In this document: piece after piece, positions 6,313 through 14,368 of the stretch
Position numbering within the stretch: the stretch's first letter is position 1
How the letters are laid out: the number at the start of each line of letters is the position of its first letter
NCBI GenBank assembly: GCA_016291995.1
Contig: JAEEZV010000004.1
Span: 1-18,642 of the forward strand
DNA length: 18,642 bases
Origin: Caryophanales bacterium
GTDB lineage: Bacteria > Bacillota_I > Bacilli_A > RF39 > UBA660
Direction: 5' to 3'
Position numbers and translations under genes: made by a program
Notes under the pieces: model-generated
Databases searched by the model: none
The model's input: the letters and a program-made list of their open reading frames with translations, nothing else
Told to the model about the DNA's origin: nothing

Positions 6313-8526
6313 ATGGCTAAAAGAAAACGTAAAAAAGAAAGTGAAAAATTTGAATATGGAAATGAAGTAATGGGAGTACTTTTAATACTACTTTCTATTA
6401 TTGGAATGTTAGGATATGGAAGAGCTGGTAATTTTATCAGAAGTTTTTCTGTGTTTTTAGTAGGAGTAGCATATTTTCCATTGCTAATATTATTTTTAGT
6501 ACTTGGAGTATATTTGATAGTTAAAAGAAAAAGTCCTAAGACTATTTCAAGAGCTTCTATTGGTGCTTATTTGATATCAATGGCTGTTTTAACATTGTTA
6601 CATTTAGAATATGTTAAAAAAGATGGCTCTAGTGCTATGATAAGTGAAACATTTAAGAATGTGATGTTAGCATTTAAATCACCTGAAGTTATTAAAAACT
6701 GTGGTGGTGGAATAATCGGAGCACTATTATCATATGTATTTAATTGGGCATTTTCTAAAGATGGAATAATTATCGTAGTGGTTACTTTGATTATACTAGG
6801 ACTTATTCTTGTCTTTAATACTTCTATTTTGAGTGCATTATCAAAAGTTAAGATGCCAAAATTTAGCAGTGATGATGAAGAAGATGACGAGGAAGAAGAA
6901 AAGGAAACAGTAATAAATACTAATGATAAGGAAGAAGAAGTTAGTGACAATAAGATAGTAATTTCATCAATTGAAGAACTTACTAACAGAAAAGAAGAAA
7001 AAGATGTAGATAATGATATTCCAATTAAGGAAACTACAGATACAGATACTGAAGAAAAGAAAGAAGAAGTAGTTGAGAATATTAATTATAAATTACCATC
7101 TATTAATTTACTTAAGACGGTTAAGAATATTAATAGTAAAGAAAATGAAATGAATGCTAAGGCTAATATTCAAAAACTTGAGGATGTTCTTAAGGTATTT
7201 GAAATATCTGGTAAGATTGTACAAGTTAATATTGGACCTACAGTTACACAGTATGAGTTAGATTTGAAGGCTGGTACAAAGGTTAATAAACTATTGGGTA
7301 TTCAAAGAGAGATTGCTTTAGCTATGGCTGCTAAAGATGTCAGAATACAAGCACCAATACCTGGAAAAAATACGATAGGTATAGAACTTCCTAACAAGGT
7401 AAATGCTAGTGTATCGTTTAAAGAAGTATTCCAGAGTATGCCAGAAATTAATGAAAAGACAATTTTGGCTGTTGGACTTGGTAAAGATATTATGGGTAGA
7501 GTAAAATGGTGTGAAATTAATTCAACACCACACTTACTTGTTGCTGGATCTACTGGTAGTGGTAAATCAGTATGTATAAACTGTATTATTGCATCTATTT
7601 TGATGAGATGTAAGCCAGATGAGGTAAAACTTGTTTTGGTTGACCCTAAGAAAGTAGAATTTTCAATGTATGCAGGGGTACCTCATTTGCTTTGTCCAGT
7701 AGTAACAGATCCTAAAAAGGCGTCTATTGCTCTTAAAAATATAGTTTTAGAGATGGAAAGACGTTATGAACTATTAGAACATACTAAGAATAAGAATATT
7801 GTTGGATATAATAAGTTCTGTGAGTCACATCCAGAATATAAGAAATTACCATATATTGTAGTTATTATTGATGAGTTGGCTGATTTGATGCTTGTAGCTG
7901 CTAAAGAGGTTGAGGATTCAATTATGAGAATTACACAGATGGCTCGTGCAGCAGGTATTCACTTAATCGTTGCTACACAGCGTCCATCTACGGATATAAT
8001 TACAGGTGTAGTTAAAGCTAATATTCCATCTAGAATTAGTTTTGCAGTATCTAGTCAGATAGATTCTAGAACTATTTTGGATATGGGTGGAGCTGAGAAG
8101 CTGCTTGGTAAAGGTGATATGTTATTCTTACCAATGGGTGAATCAATTCCAATGAGAATACAGGGTGCTTTTGTATCTGAAGAAGAAATTGAGAAATTAG
8201 TTAATTATACGATAGGTCAACAAAAAGCGGTATATGATGAATCACTTACTGTCGATAGAAGTTCAGATAGTGGTATGACTTCTAGTAGTGGGGATGATTA
8301 TTCTTCAGAAGAGGAATATGATGATCCAATATATAATGAAGTAGTTGATTTTGCAGTATCAACAGGTAAAATAAGTGCTTCTTTAATTCAAAGAAAGTTT
8401 AGACTTGGATATAATAGAGCAGCAAGAATTGTAGATTTACTTGAAGAAAGAGGAATTATAGGACCTCCGAATGGTTCTAAGCCAAGAGAAGTTTTGGTTA
8501 AATTAGAAAGTCATAATGACAATTAA
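6313..8526 (+). CDS. ftsK: FtsK/SpoIIIE family DNA translocase
   Basis: A 737-residue septal DNA pump that moves chromosomal DNA during division. The N-terminus has about five hydrophobic segments (roughly 20-37, 47-70, 80-97, 132-148, 151-169). An acidic linker follows (about 186-250). The alpha/beta motor contains Walker A GSTGSGKS (412-419, K418), Walker B IIDELADLM (D520, E521) and the conserved ATQRPSTDIITG segment. The last 65 residues are a winged-helix gamma domain (SASLIQRKFRLGYNRAARIVDLLEERGIIGP, split by key residues), which reads KOPS/SRS-type polar DNA sequences in studied homologs. The length is close to B. subtilis SpoIIIE. GGAGG lies six bases before the ATG. It may also receive read-through from the paralogous pair. 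The sequence alone does not separate a vegetative FtsK role from a SpoIIIE one. Confidence 0.95.
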   Translation: MAKRKRKKESEKFEYGNEVMGVLLILLSIIGMLGYGRAGNFIRSFSVFLVGVAYFPLLILFLVLGVYLIVKRKSPKTISRASIGAYLISMAVLTLLHLEYVKKDGSSAMISETFKNVMLAFKSPEVIKNCGGGIIGALLSYVFNWAFSKDGIIIVVVTLIILGLILVFNTSILSALSKVKMPKFSSDDEEDDEEEEKETVINTNDKEEEVSDNKIVISSIEELTNRKEEKDVDNDIPIKETTDTDTEEKKEEVVENINYKLPSINLLKTVKNINSKENEMNAKANIQKLEDVLKVFEISGKIVQVNIGPTVTQYELDLKAGTKVNKLLGIQREIALAMAAKDVRIQAPIPGKNTIGIELPNKVNASVSFKEVFQSMPEINEKTILAVGLGKDIMGRVKWCEINSTPHLLVAGSTGSGKSVCINCIIASILMRCKPDEVKLVLVDPKKVEFSMYAGVPHLLCPVVTDPKKASIALKNIVLEMERRYELLEHTKNKNIVGYNKFCESHPEYKKLPYIVVIIDELADLMLVAAKEVEDSIMRITQMARAAGIHLIVATQRPSTDIITGVVKANIPSRISFAVSSQIDSRTILDMGGAEKLLGKGDMLFLPMGESIPMRIQGAFVSEEEIEKLVNYTIGQQKAVYDESLTVDRSSDSGMTSSSGDDYSSEEEYDDPIYNEVVDFAVSTGKISASLIQRKFRLGYNRAARIVDLLEERGIIGPPNGSKPREVLVKLESHNDN

Positions 8527-8529
8527 TAG

Positions 8530-8564
8530 AAAGAAAGATAAAAAATATATCTTTCTTTTGTTTT
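8530..8564 (+). terminator. Terminator of ftsK
   Basis: An 11-bp stem, AAAGAAAGATA (8530-8540) with TATCTTTCTTT (8548-8558), and a 7-base A-rich loop, followed by TGTTTT. The stem is AU-rich. Confidence 0.7.
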
Positions 8565-8568
8565 ATAC

Positions 8569-8597
8569 TTTAAAAAATAGTAATTTTGTAGTAAAAT
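8569..8597 (+). promoter_or_regulatory. Promoter of the prfB-ftsEX-pyrH operon
   Basis: TTTAAA (8569-8574), a 17-base spacer and TAAAAT (8592-8597). The predicted start near 8604 is the first base of GGTGA, ten bases before the ATG. It is weaker than the other promoters here and lacks the TG extension. Confidence 0.5.
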
Positions 8598-8613
8598 TAT
8601 ATTGGTGATATGG

Positions 8614-9694
8614 ATGGATAAAAGAGAGGTAATAAATAGTTACAGTACTCTTTTAAATGATATAAATGATATATGGAGGTATTCCTGACTTAGATAGTAA
8701 AATTAATAGATGTGATGAATTAAATAAAATTATTAATGATACATCTTTTTGGAATAATCCAGATAAGGATAAATATTTAAAAGAATACAATGATCTTAAC
8801 AATTTAGTTAATGATATAAGTAGTGTTAAAAATAAGATAGTATCTAATATGGAATTACTTGATATGGATATAGATAATGATATGTTAGATGTTATTAATG
8901 AAGAATATGTAGATATAAAAAAGAATGTTGAAAGACTTAGAACTGAAACATATTTATCAGGAGAATATGATAAAAGTGATTGTTTCTTAGAAATACATTC
9001 TGGAGCTGGTGGAACAGAAGCTTGTGATTGGGCTGATATGTTACTTAGAATGTATACGAGATATTTTTCAAAGAATGGATATAAGTATACAGAATTGGAT
9101 AGGCAACCGGGTGAAGAAGTAGGTATTAAGTCTGTTATGTTAGAAGTAAATGGAAAGTATGCTTATGGATACTTGAAGGGTGAAATGGGTGTACATAGGT
9201 TAGTTAGAATTAGTCCATTTGATGCGAATAAACGTAGACATACATCATTTGCTTCAGTTTTAGTTACTCCAAAGATTGATAATAATATTGATATAGAAAT
9301 AAATGATAGTGATATCAGAGTTGATATTTATAGGAGTAGTGGTCCTGGGGGTCAGGGAGTAAATACTACTGATTCAGCAGTTAGAATTACACACATTCCT
9401 ACAGGAATTGTTGTTACTTGTCAAAACGAACGTAGTCAGATTAGAAATAGAGAAACAGCAATGAATGTTTTAAAAAACAAATTATATTATCTTGAACTTG
9501 AGAAAAAGAATAAAGAAATTAAAGGTATTCAAGGTGATATGATGACAATAGGGTTTGGTAGTGGTAAAAGAAGTTATGTAATGTGTCCATATACACTTGT
9601 TAAAGATAATGATAGTGGATATGAGACTAGTGATGTAGATAGGGTTTTAGATGGCGAAATAGGTGAAATGTTAGAAAAGAATATAAGGAGTTAG
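8614..9694 (+). CDS. prfB: Peptide chain release factor 2, with programmed +1 frameshift
   Basis: RF2 releases peptides at UAA and UGA. Translation starts at ATG 8614 (GGTGA five bases before) and runs 24 codons to an in-frame TGA at 8686-8688. A +1 shift then skips T8686 and continues with GAC to the TAG at 9692-9694, giving 359 residues, against 365 in E. coli. The junction reads TGG AGG TAT TCC TGA C, so the internal Shine-Dalgarno-like GGAGGT and its spacing match the known autoregulatory site, but the slip codon is UCC rather than CUU. The fused N-terminus (WRYS/DLDSK) aligns with RGYL/DYDAK of E. coli. SPF, the stop-codon reader, is at 200-202, and GGQ, the catalytic motif, at 245-247. 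Low RF2 lets ribosomes pause and shift, making more RF2. It is the first gene of a long operon. Confidence 0.93.
8674..8689 (+). promoter_or_regulatory. RF2 programmed frameshift site
   Basis: TGGAGGTATTCCTGAC. The GGAGGT at 8675-8680 pairs with the anti-SD; it is followed by AU, the slip codon UCC (8683-8685), the UGA stop and a C in the weak-termination context. No ATG, GTG or TTG lies at ribosome-binding distance downstream in the main frame, so the SD-like element serves the shift rather than initiation. Confidence 0.85.
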
Positions 9695-9696
9695 CT

Positions 9697-10599
9697 ATGA
9701 TATTTAAGAAGTTAAGAGAACAAAGAGTAGAAAAACTAGTTGAAAGAATTAAAAAGAGAAATATAGTTAAAAGATATGCTATGCTTCTTTTGGGTTGCTT
9801 AATCGTAGCATTTTCGTTTAATTTGTTTTTCCTTAGATATAATATAGTTTGTTTTGGTGTTAGTGGTATATCAATAGTACTTTCTAGTTTTGGTATTAAT
9901 CCATCTACATTTATTATGATTGCTAATTTGGTATTACTAATTATTAGTTATTTCTTTTTAGGCGTAGAGGATACTAAAAATCAAATAGTTGGATCTTTAT
10001 TATATCCTATCTTTGTTAGTTTAACGGCTTATATTACTAATTTAATTGATTTTAAAAATCTTGAAATGATAGTCATTGCTATTTTAGGTGGAGTATTTTG
10101 CGGTATTGGATCAGGACTTATTTATAAAAGTGGATTTGGTACTGGAGGTACGGATATTATTGGTAATTTAATAACTAAATATTCTAAAGTAACAATGGGG
10201 CATGCAATGATATGTATAAATAGTTTGATAATTGTAGCTGGTAAATTAGTATTTTCTTGGGAAACTATGATGTATGCAGTAGTAGTTGCATATCTTATTT
10301 CAATATTTACGGATAAAGTATTATTGGGAATATCTAATAGTAAAGCCTTTTATATTGTTGTAGATAAGGATAAGGATGATATAGTAAGAGATTTCTTAGT
10401 ATCATTACCTGAAGTAGGAAGTACAATAATTGATGCACATGGTGGATATACTGATGATAGAGAAACATTAATACTTGCTGTTGTTCCAACGCAAATGTAT
10501 TTCCTTGTTAAAGAAGGATTGCAAGAAATTGACAAGAAGATATTCTATTTAGTATGTGACTCTTATGAAGTTAGTAGTAGGAGTGGTAAATATGAATAA
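9697..10599 (+). CDS. YitT family membrane protein, copy 1
   Basis: A 300-residue membrane protein with a charged 25-residue cytoplasmic start, about five to six membrane segments (roughly 27-46, 50-66, 71-90, 98-117, 122-144, 170-205) and a soluble C-terminal domain. The core contains the family signature GTGGTDIIGNL (148-158), and the tail (about 215-292, with DAHGGYTDDRETLILAVV) is a DUF2179 domain. The molecular function of YitT proteins is not established. AAGGAG precedes the ATG, which lies two bases after the prfB stop, so the genes are cotranscribed. The next gene is a paralog that overlaps its stop by eight bases. Confidence 0.88.
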   Translation: MIFKKLREQRVEKLVERIKKRNIVKRYAMLLLGCLIVAFSFNLFFLRYNIVCFGVSGISIVLSSFGINPSTFIMIANLVLLIISYFFLGVEDTKNQIVGSLLYPIFVSLTAYITNLIDFKNLEMIVIAILGGVFCGIGSGLIYKSGFGTGGTDIIGNLITKYSKVTMGHAMICINSLIIVAGKLVFSWETMMYAVVVAYLISIFTDKVLLGISNSKAFYIVVDKDKDDIVRDFLVSLPEVGSTIIDAHGGYTDDRETLILAVVPTQMYFLVKEGLQEIDKKIFYLVCDSYEVSSRSGKYE

Positions 10600-11479
10600 G
10601 TTTGATATTAATGCTTTTTTAGAAGATTTAAGAAAAAAACATTTTATAGAGAATTTAGTATTGTTTTTGCTTGGTGCTTTTCTTTCGGCGTTTGCATTTA
10701 GTCTGTTTTATCAGAGATATAACATTGTAGTCGGAGGAAGTAGTGGCTTAGCAATATTACTTGATAATATTATGGATATCGATATTTCAATAATATTACT
10801 TATATTAAACTTGTTTTGTTTAATGATAGGACTGATGTTTTTGGGATTTGATTATGGAATAAAGATGTTAGCTATGACTTTTATGACCCCAATATTTGTA
10901 AAGGGATCATCTTATATAGCTAATTTAATAGATTTAGGTAATACTTCATTATTTTTAATTGCTGTAATAGGTGGAGCGCTTACAGGATATGCTAATGGTC
11001 TTATTAAAAACAGTGGATATAGTCCTGGTGGTTTTTATGCCATATATGATGCTTGCCATAAGTATTTGCATATAAGTATTGGAACGGCTAATACGATTAT
11101 AAATGTTGTATTAATCTTGTTAGGTGGACTTACTTTTGGAATGCATATGGCAATTTACTCAATTATTTCCCTTTTGGTGTCTTCCTATGTCGTAGATAAG
11201 GTGACTATTGGGGTATCAGATAATAAAGTATTTTATATTATTACTGATAATCCTGTGGAAGTACAAGAATACGTCAATGATAAACTTAATTATGATGTTA
11301 CTTTAGTTAATGCTAGAGGAGGATACTCAAATAAGAAGAAAAAGATGCTAATGTCAGTTATACCGACATTAGAGTATGTTAAATTAAAAGAGTTAGTTAA
11401 AGAAGTTGATAAGAATGCATTCTTTTTAATACTTGATACATATGAATCAACGCTTAGAAAGAAATATAGAACTTCATAA
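10592..11479 (+). CDS. YitT family membrane protein, copy 2
   Basis: A 295-residue paralog of the preceding protein with the same plan: a membrane core (about 22-205) and a DUF2179 tail (about 213-286, ARGGYSNKKKKMLMSVI). The signature loop reads SGYSPGGFYAI (141-151) where copy 1 has SGFGTGGTDII, so the GGTD aspartate is lost, suggesting divergence of function within a heteromer or pair. The ATG at 10592 follows AGGAG by eight bases and overlaps the upstream stop (ATGAATAA). An upstream in-frame start at 10556 lies inside copy 1 and is unlikely. It is followed after 21 bases by ftsE. Confidence 0.87.
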   Translation: MNKFDINAFLEDLRKKHFIENLVLFLLGAFLSAFAFSLFYQRYNIVVGGSSGLAILLDNIMDIDISIILLILNLFCLMIGLMFLGFDYGIKMLAMTFMTPIFVKGSSYIANLIDLGNTSLFLIAVIGGALTGYANGLIKNSGYSPGGFYAIYDACHKYLHISIGTANTIINVVLILLGGLTFGMHMAIYSIISLLVSSYVVDKVTIGVSDNKVFYIITDNPVEVQEYVNDKLNYDVTLVNARGGYSNKKKKMLMSVIPTLEYVKLKELVKEVDKNAFFLILDTYESTLRKKYRTS

Positions 11480-11500
11480 ATAAAGAAGGTAGGTGTAGTT

Positions 11501-12193
11501 ATGGATTTGATAAGAATCACAGATGTTCAAAAGACATATAAAACAGGAACAGTTGCTTTATATGATGTAGATTTAACTATATCAAAAGGGGAATTTGTTT
11601 TTGTAATTGGTGCTAGTGGTAGCGGTAAAAGTACACTTATTAAGATGCTTTATAGGGAAGAAAAACCAGATAGGGGATCTATTATGATAGGTGGAATAAA
11701 CGTTGCAAAACTTAAAGATAGAAAGGTCTATATGCTGAGAAGAAAACTAGGTGTAGTATTCCAGGATTTTAAATTATTACCTAGACTTACAGTATTTGAA
11801 AATGTAGCTTTTGCAATGGAAGTATTTAATTATGACAAGAAAAAAATAAGAGCTAGAGTTATGGAAGTGTTAGATTTAGTAGGACTTAAGAATAAGGCAA
11901 GAGTATATCCAGATCAACTTGCTGGTGGAGAACAGCAAAGGGTGGTTATAGCGAGAGCTATTGTCAATAATCCAAAACTTTTGATATGCGATGAACCTAC
12001 GGGTAATTTGGATCCGGATACAAGTATGGGTATTATGAAAGTCTTAGATGATATCAATAAGATGGGGACAACAATTATTATGACAACACACAATAGGGAT
12101 ATTGTTAATGCCATGAAGAAAAGAGTTGTGGTAATAAGTGAAGGTAAGATAGTCAAAGACTATGAAAGAGGTAAGTATTATGAAGTTTCTTAG
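11501..12193 (+). CDS. ftsE: Cell division ATP-binding protein FtsE
   Basis: A 230-residue cytoplasmic ABC ATPase that partners FtsX and, in studied bacteria, gates peptidoglycan hydrolases at the division or elongation site. Walker A is GASGSGKST (37-45, K43), the Q-loop is VVFQDF (Q88), the signature LAGGEQQRV (140-148) has Ala for the usual Ser, Walker B is LLICDEPTGNLD (D164, E165), and the switch histidine is H197. GGTAGGTG precedes the ATG. The end overlaps the ftsX start by 14 bases. The order prfB ... ftsE-ftsX is conserved in Bacillota; here two YitT genes separate prfB from ftsE. Hydrolase partners in this window could include the transglycosylase, but nothing here shows that. Confidence 0.95.
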   Translation: MDLIRITDVQKTYKTGTVALYDVDLTISKGEFVFVIGASGSGKSTLIKMLYREEKPDRGSIMIGGINVAKLKDRKVYMLRRKLGVVFQDFKLLPRLTVFENVAFAMEVFNYDKKKIRARVMEVLDLVGLKNKARVYPDQLAGGEQQRVVIARAIVNNPKLLICDEPTGNLDPDTSMGIMKVLDDINKMGTTIIMTTHNRDIVNAMKKRVVVISEGKIVKDYERGKYYEVS

Positions 12194-13082
12194 AAGTATA
12201 AATAGGTATTTCCGTGATGCCTTTAAAAGTGTATTTAGAAATTTCTCATTATCTCTTGCTTCAATTTCTTGTATTACAATTACATTAATTGTCGTAGCTA
12301 TATCAATAGTACTTTCATATAATGTTGAAGAAATGACTAGACATGTAAGTAGTAATATATCTATTGTAGTGTTTTTAGATAGTGAAGTTACGGAAGACGA
12401 AATAAAACAAGTTAAAGATAATATTTTGAGACTTGATAATATTGCAGATATTACATTTAAATCTAAACAAGATTATGCAAAGGAAACAAAAGAATTAGAT
12501 CCTAGATTTGCACTTATTGTGGATAGTTGGACAGAAGAGACAATACCACTTCTCGATAGTTATGAGATAAAGGTTGAAGATATCGATTTAATTGGTGAAA
12601 CAGCTGGTAAGGTTAAGAAAATAGATCATATCTTTTCAGTTAATTATGGTGAAGAATATATTGAATCAGTTATTACAATCTTTGGAGTTGTAGAAAAGGT
12701 ATGTATTGGCGGAGTAGTTGCTTTGATACTTGTTACAGCTTTCTTAATTGCTAACACAATTAAACTGGCAATATTCTCTAGGAAAACGGAAATAGAAATT
12801 ATGAGATTAGTCGGAGCTTCTAATATGGCAATAAAGATTCCATTTATTATTGAGGGATCATTTATTGGTATTATTGGTTCTATCATACCAATAGTTTTAA
12901 TGTGTTATGGTTATACGACATTATATAATTATTTGGGTGGTGAATTATTCTCATCATCTTTAGGTAAATTAGTCACTCCATTACCATTCATTTTATATAG
13001 TTCTGGATTATTATTAATAATTGGATTGCTTGTAGGTATGTTTGGTAGTTATAGAGCTGTTAGAAAATATTTAAAGATATAG
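12180..13082 (+). CDS. ftsX: Cell division protein FtsX
   Basis: A 300-residue membrane partner of FtsE. TM1 is about 23-47. The extracellular loop, about 50-170, contains the family motif region SIVVFLDSEVTEDEI (61-75), which in homologs binds the wall hydrolase or its adaptor. TM2 is about 174-198, TM3 222-245 and TM4 269-292. The cytoplasmic loop EIEIMRLVGAS (204-214) is the conserved ABC3/FtsX motif that contacts the ATPase. The ATG at 12180 follows AGAGGT by seven bases and overlaps ftsE; an earlier in-frame ATG at 12162 lacks a ribosome binding site. Confidence 0.95.
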   Translation: MKFLRSINRYFRDAFKSVFRNFSLSLASISCITITLIVVAISIVLSYNVEEMTRHVSSNISIVVFLDSEVTEDEIKQVKDNILRLDNIADITFKSKQDYAKETKELDPRFALIVDSWTEETIPLLDSYEIKVEDIDLIGETAGKVKKIDHIFSVNYGEEYIESVITIFGVVEKVCIGGVVALILVTAFLIANTIKLAIFSRKTEIEIMRLVGASNMAIKIPFIIEGSFIGIIGSIIPIVLMCYGYTTLYNYLGGELFSSSLGKLVTPLPFILYSSGLLLIIGLLVGMFGSYRAVRKYLKI

Positions 13083-13091
13083 AGGTGTAGG

Positions 13092-13796
13092 ATGAATATT
13101 TTAATTAAATTATCTGGTGAATCACTTGCTGGATCTAATGCAGATCATAGAGGTATAGATGATGAATATGTCGATATGATTACAAAAAGAATTAAAAAAG
13201 TACATGATATGGGTGTTGGAATAGGTATAGTACCCGGTGGTGGAAACTTCATGAGAGGCGGTAGAACATCCAAAGTAATTACACGTGAAGTTGCTGACTA
13301 TATGGGAATGCTAGGAACAGTTATGAATGGCTTAGCATTATATGACTTTTTTAATCGTAACGACTGTCCGGCATATTTACAAAGTGGACTTCATACGGCA
13401 GCGCCAATGGCAGAAGACTTAGATAGTGCAAAGGCATTGGAAGCAATACGTGAAGGTAAGATTGTTGTATTTAGTGGTGGAACGGGTAAACCAGGATGCT
13501 CAACAGATACAGCTTCAGCAGGTAGAGCTAAGGATATTGGAGCAGACATGATAGTAAAACTTACTAATGTCGACGGAGTATATGATAAGGATCCTGATGA
13601 ATATCCTGATGCAGTAATGTATGATAAGGTAAGCATTGATGAAGTAATCAGTAAGGAATTAGGCATCATGGATTTAGGTGCTATTAAAATGTGCAAGGAT
13701 GATAAAATAGATATTGTCGTTATGAATATTAATGATGAAGAGGGACTTACTAAACTTGTTAAAGGTGAAAAAGTAGGTACTAGAGTTTATAATTAA
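13092..13796 (+). CDS. pyrH: UMP kinase
   Basis: A 234-residue amino-acid-kinase fold enzyme that phosphorylates UMP to UDP in pyrimidine nucleotide synthesis. Landmarks are LIKLSGESLAG (4-13), VPGGGNFMRGG (47-57), ADYMGMLGTVMN (68-79), GGTGKPGCSTDTASAGRA (129-146) and KLTNVDGVYDKDP (156-168). The GGTG loop differs from the common bacterial form, in which N and aromatic or hydrophobic residues (GTGNPFFTTD in E. coli) replace K and GC. GAGGTG lies upstream of the ATG, and the gene follows ftsX by nine bases. In many bacteria pyrH is followed by frr; here an EF-Tu domain II protein takes that place. Confidence 0.93.
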   Translation: MNILIKLSGESLAGSNADHRGIDDEYVDMITKRIKKVHDMGVGIGIVPGGGNFMRGGRTSKVITREVADYMGMLGTVMNGLALYDFFNRNDCPAYLQSGLHTAAPMAEDLDSAKALEAIREGKIVVFSGGTGKPGCSTDTASAGRAKDIGADMIVKLTNVDGVYDKDPDEYPDAVMYDKVSIDEVISKELGIMDLGAIKMCKDDKIDIVVMNINDEEGLTKLVKGEKVGTRVYN

Positions 13797-13807
13797 TGAG
13801 GTGAATT

Positions 13808-14176
13808 ATGAATATAACATTAATAATAGTAATAATCGTAGCTGTTTTAATAGTTGGTTCTAGATTTTTAAAAAAGAATGATACATCAACTGATACTCTT
13901 AGTAAAACTCAAACATTTAATGATGGAACATTCTCAATGGTTATTGATGATGTATTTACTATCACAGGACGTGGGACTGTTGTAACTGGTCACATTGATA
14001 AAGGATCAATTAGGTTGAATGATGTTGTTAAGGTAGCAGGATTAACAACAACGGTTACTGGCATTGAAATGTTTAGAAAGCATCTAGATTATGCCGAAGA
14101 AGGGGATAATGTAGGATTACTTTTAAAAGATGTCGGTAGAAATGATGTTCAGAAAGGTCAAATTATAACAAAATAA
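13808..14176 (+). CDS. Membrane-anchored EF-Tu domain II protein (no GTPase domain)
   Basis: A 122-residue protein with one N-terminal membrane segment (about 4-18), a short basic and polar linker, and a C-terminal domain closely resembling domain II of EF-Tu. VIDDVFTITGRGTVVTGHI (45-63) parallels IEDVFSISGRGTVVTGRV of E. coli EF-Tu, and VTGIEMFRKHLDYAEEGDNVGLLL matches [24 protein letters not shown] (compared in two parts). RNDVQKGQII near the end also fits. The GTPase motifs (P-loop, DCPG, NKCD) and domain III are absent, so it cannot act as an elongation factor. It is the last gene of the operon, 11 bases after pyrH, with GAGGTG before the ATG and a terminator after it. Topology would place the domain in the cytoplasm or outside depending on the orientation of the anchor; I cannot decide this. 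Function is unknown. Confidence 0.85.
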   Translation: MNITLIIVIIVAVLIVGSRFLKKNDTSTDTLSKTQTFNDGTFSMVIDDVFTITGRGTVVTGHIDKGSIRLNDVVKVAGLTTTVTGIEMFRKHLDYAEEGDNVGLLLKDVGRNDVQKGQIITK

Positions 14177-14178
14177 TT

Positions 14179-14205
14179 AGAAGTCAAAAAAGACTTCTTT
14201 TTTTA
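14179..14205 (+). terminator. Terminator of the prfB-pyrH operon
   Basis: A 7-bp stem, AGAAGTC (14179-14185) with GACTTCT (14192-14198), closes a six-A loop and is followed by a T run. It marks the end of the seven-gene operon. Confidence 0.85.
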
Positions 14206-14231
14206 ATTTTAATAAAAATGCACAAAAAGGC

Positions 14232-14260
14232 TTGATTTTCATAATATTTTTTTGTATAAT
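14232..14260 (+). promoter_or_regulatory. Promoter of tRNA-Asn
   Basis: TTGATT (14232-14237), a 17-base spacer and a perfect TATAAT (14255-14260). The predicted start is near 14267, about 15 bases before the mature tRNA. Confidence 0.7.
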
Positions 14261-14281
14261 TAAGTAGCAATTCGAAATTTT

Positions 14282-14357
14282 GCCTGATTAGCTCAGTCGG
14301 TAGAGCACTCGGCTGTTAACCGATAGGTCGTAGGTTCGAGTCCTACATCAGGCGCCA
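14282..14357 (+). tRNA. tRNA-Asn (anticodon GTT)
   Basis: A cloverleaf with acceptor GCCTGAT/ATCAGGC, D arm GCTC/GAGC, anticodon loop CTGTTAA with GTT at 34-36, variable loop AGGTC and T arm GTAGG/CCTAC with TTCGAGT. Discriminator G and the CCA end are encoded. The top anticodon-stem pair (27-43) is a C-U mismatch; both tRNAs in the window share a mismatch there. Confidence 0.95.
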
Positions 14358-14368
14358 TTTAGATTTGT

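Noticed and set aside
6567..6950. 127-residue minus-strand frame rich in serine
   Set aside because: It is the complement of the GAA/GAT-rich acidic linker and membrane segments of FtsK; poly-Ser is the mirror of poly-Asp/Glu. It has no ribosome binding site or family match.
8614..8688. prfB read as a pseudogene broken by an in-frame TGA
   Set aside because: The TGA sits in a full RF2 frameshift context (GGAGGT, AU, slip codon, UGA-C), and the joined protein aligns with RF2 across the junction, so this is programmed, not decay.
8666..9694. RF2 starting at the ATG at 8666 in the main frame
   Set aside because: It lacks a ribosome binding site and gives a start (MIYGGIP) that aligns with nothing in RF2; the 24 upstream codons align with the RF2 N-terminus.
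13391..13696. 101-residue minus-strand frame inside pyrH
   Set aside because: It is a shadow of the conserved kinase motifs on the + strand.
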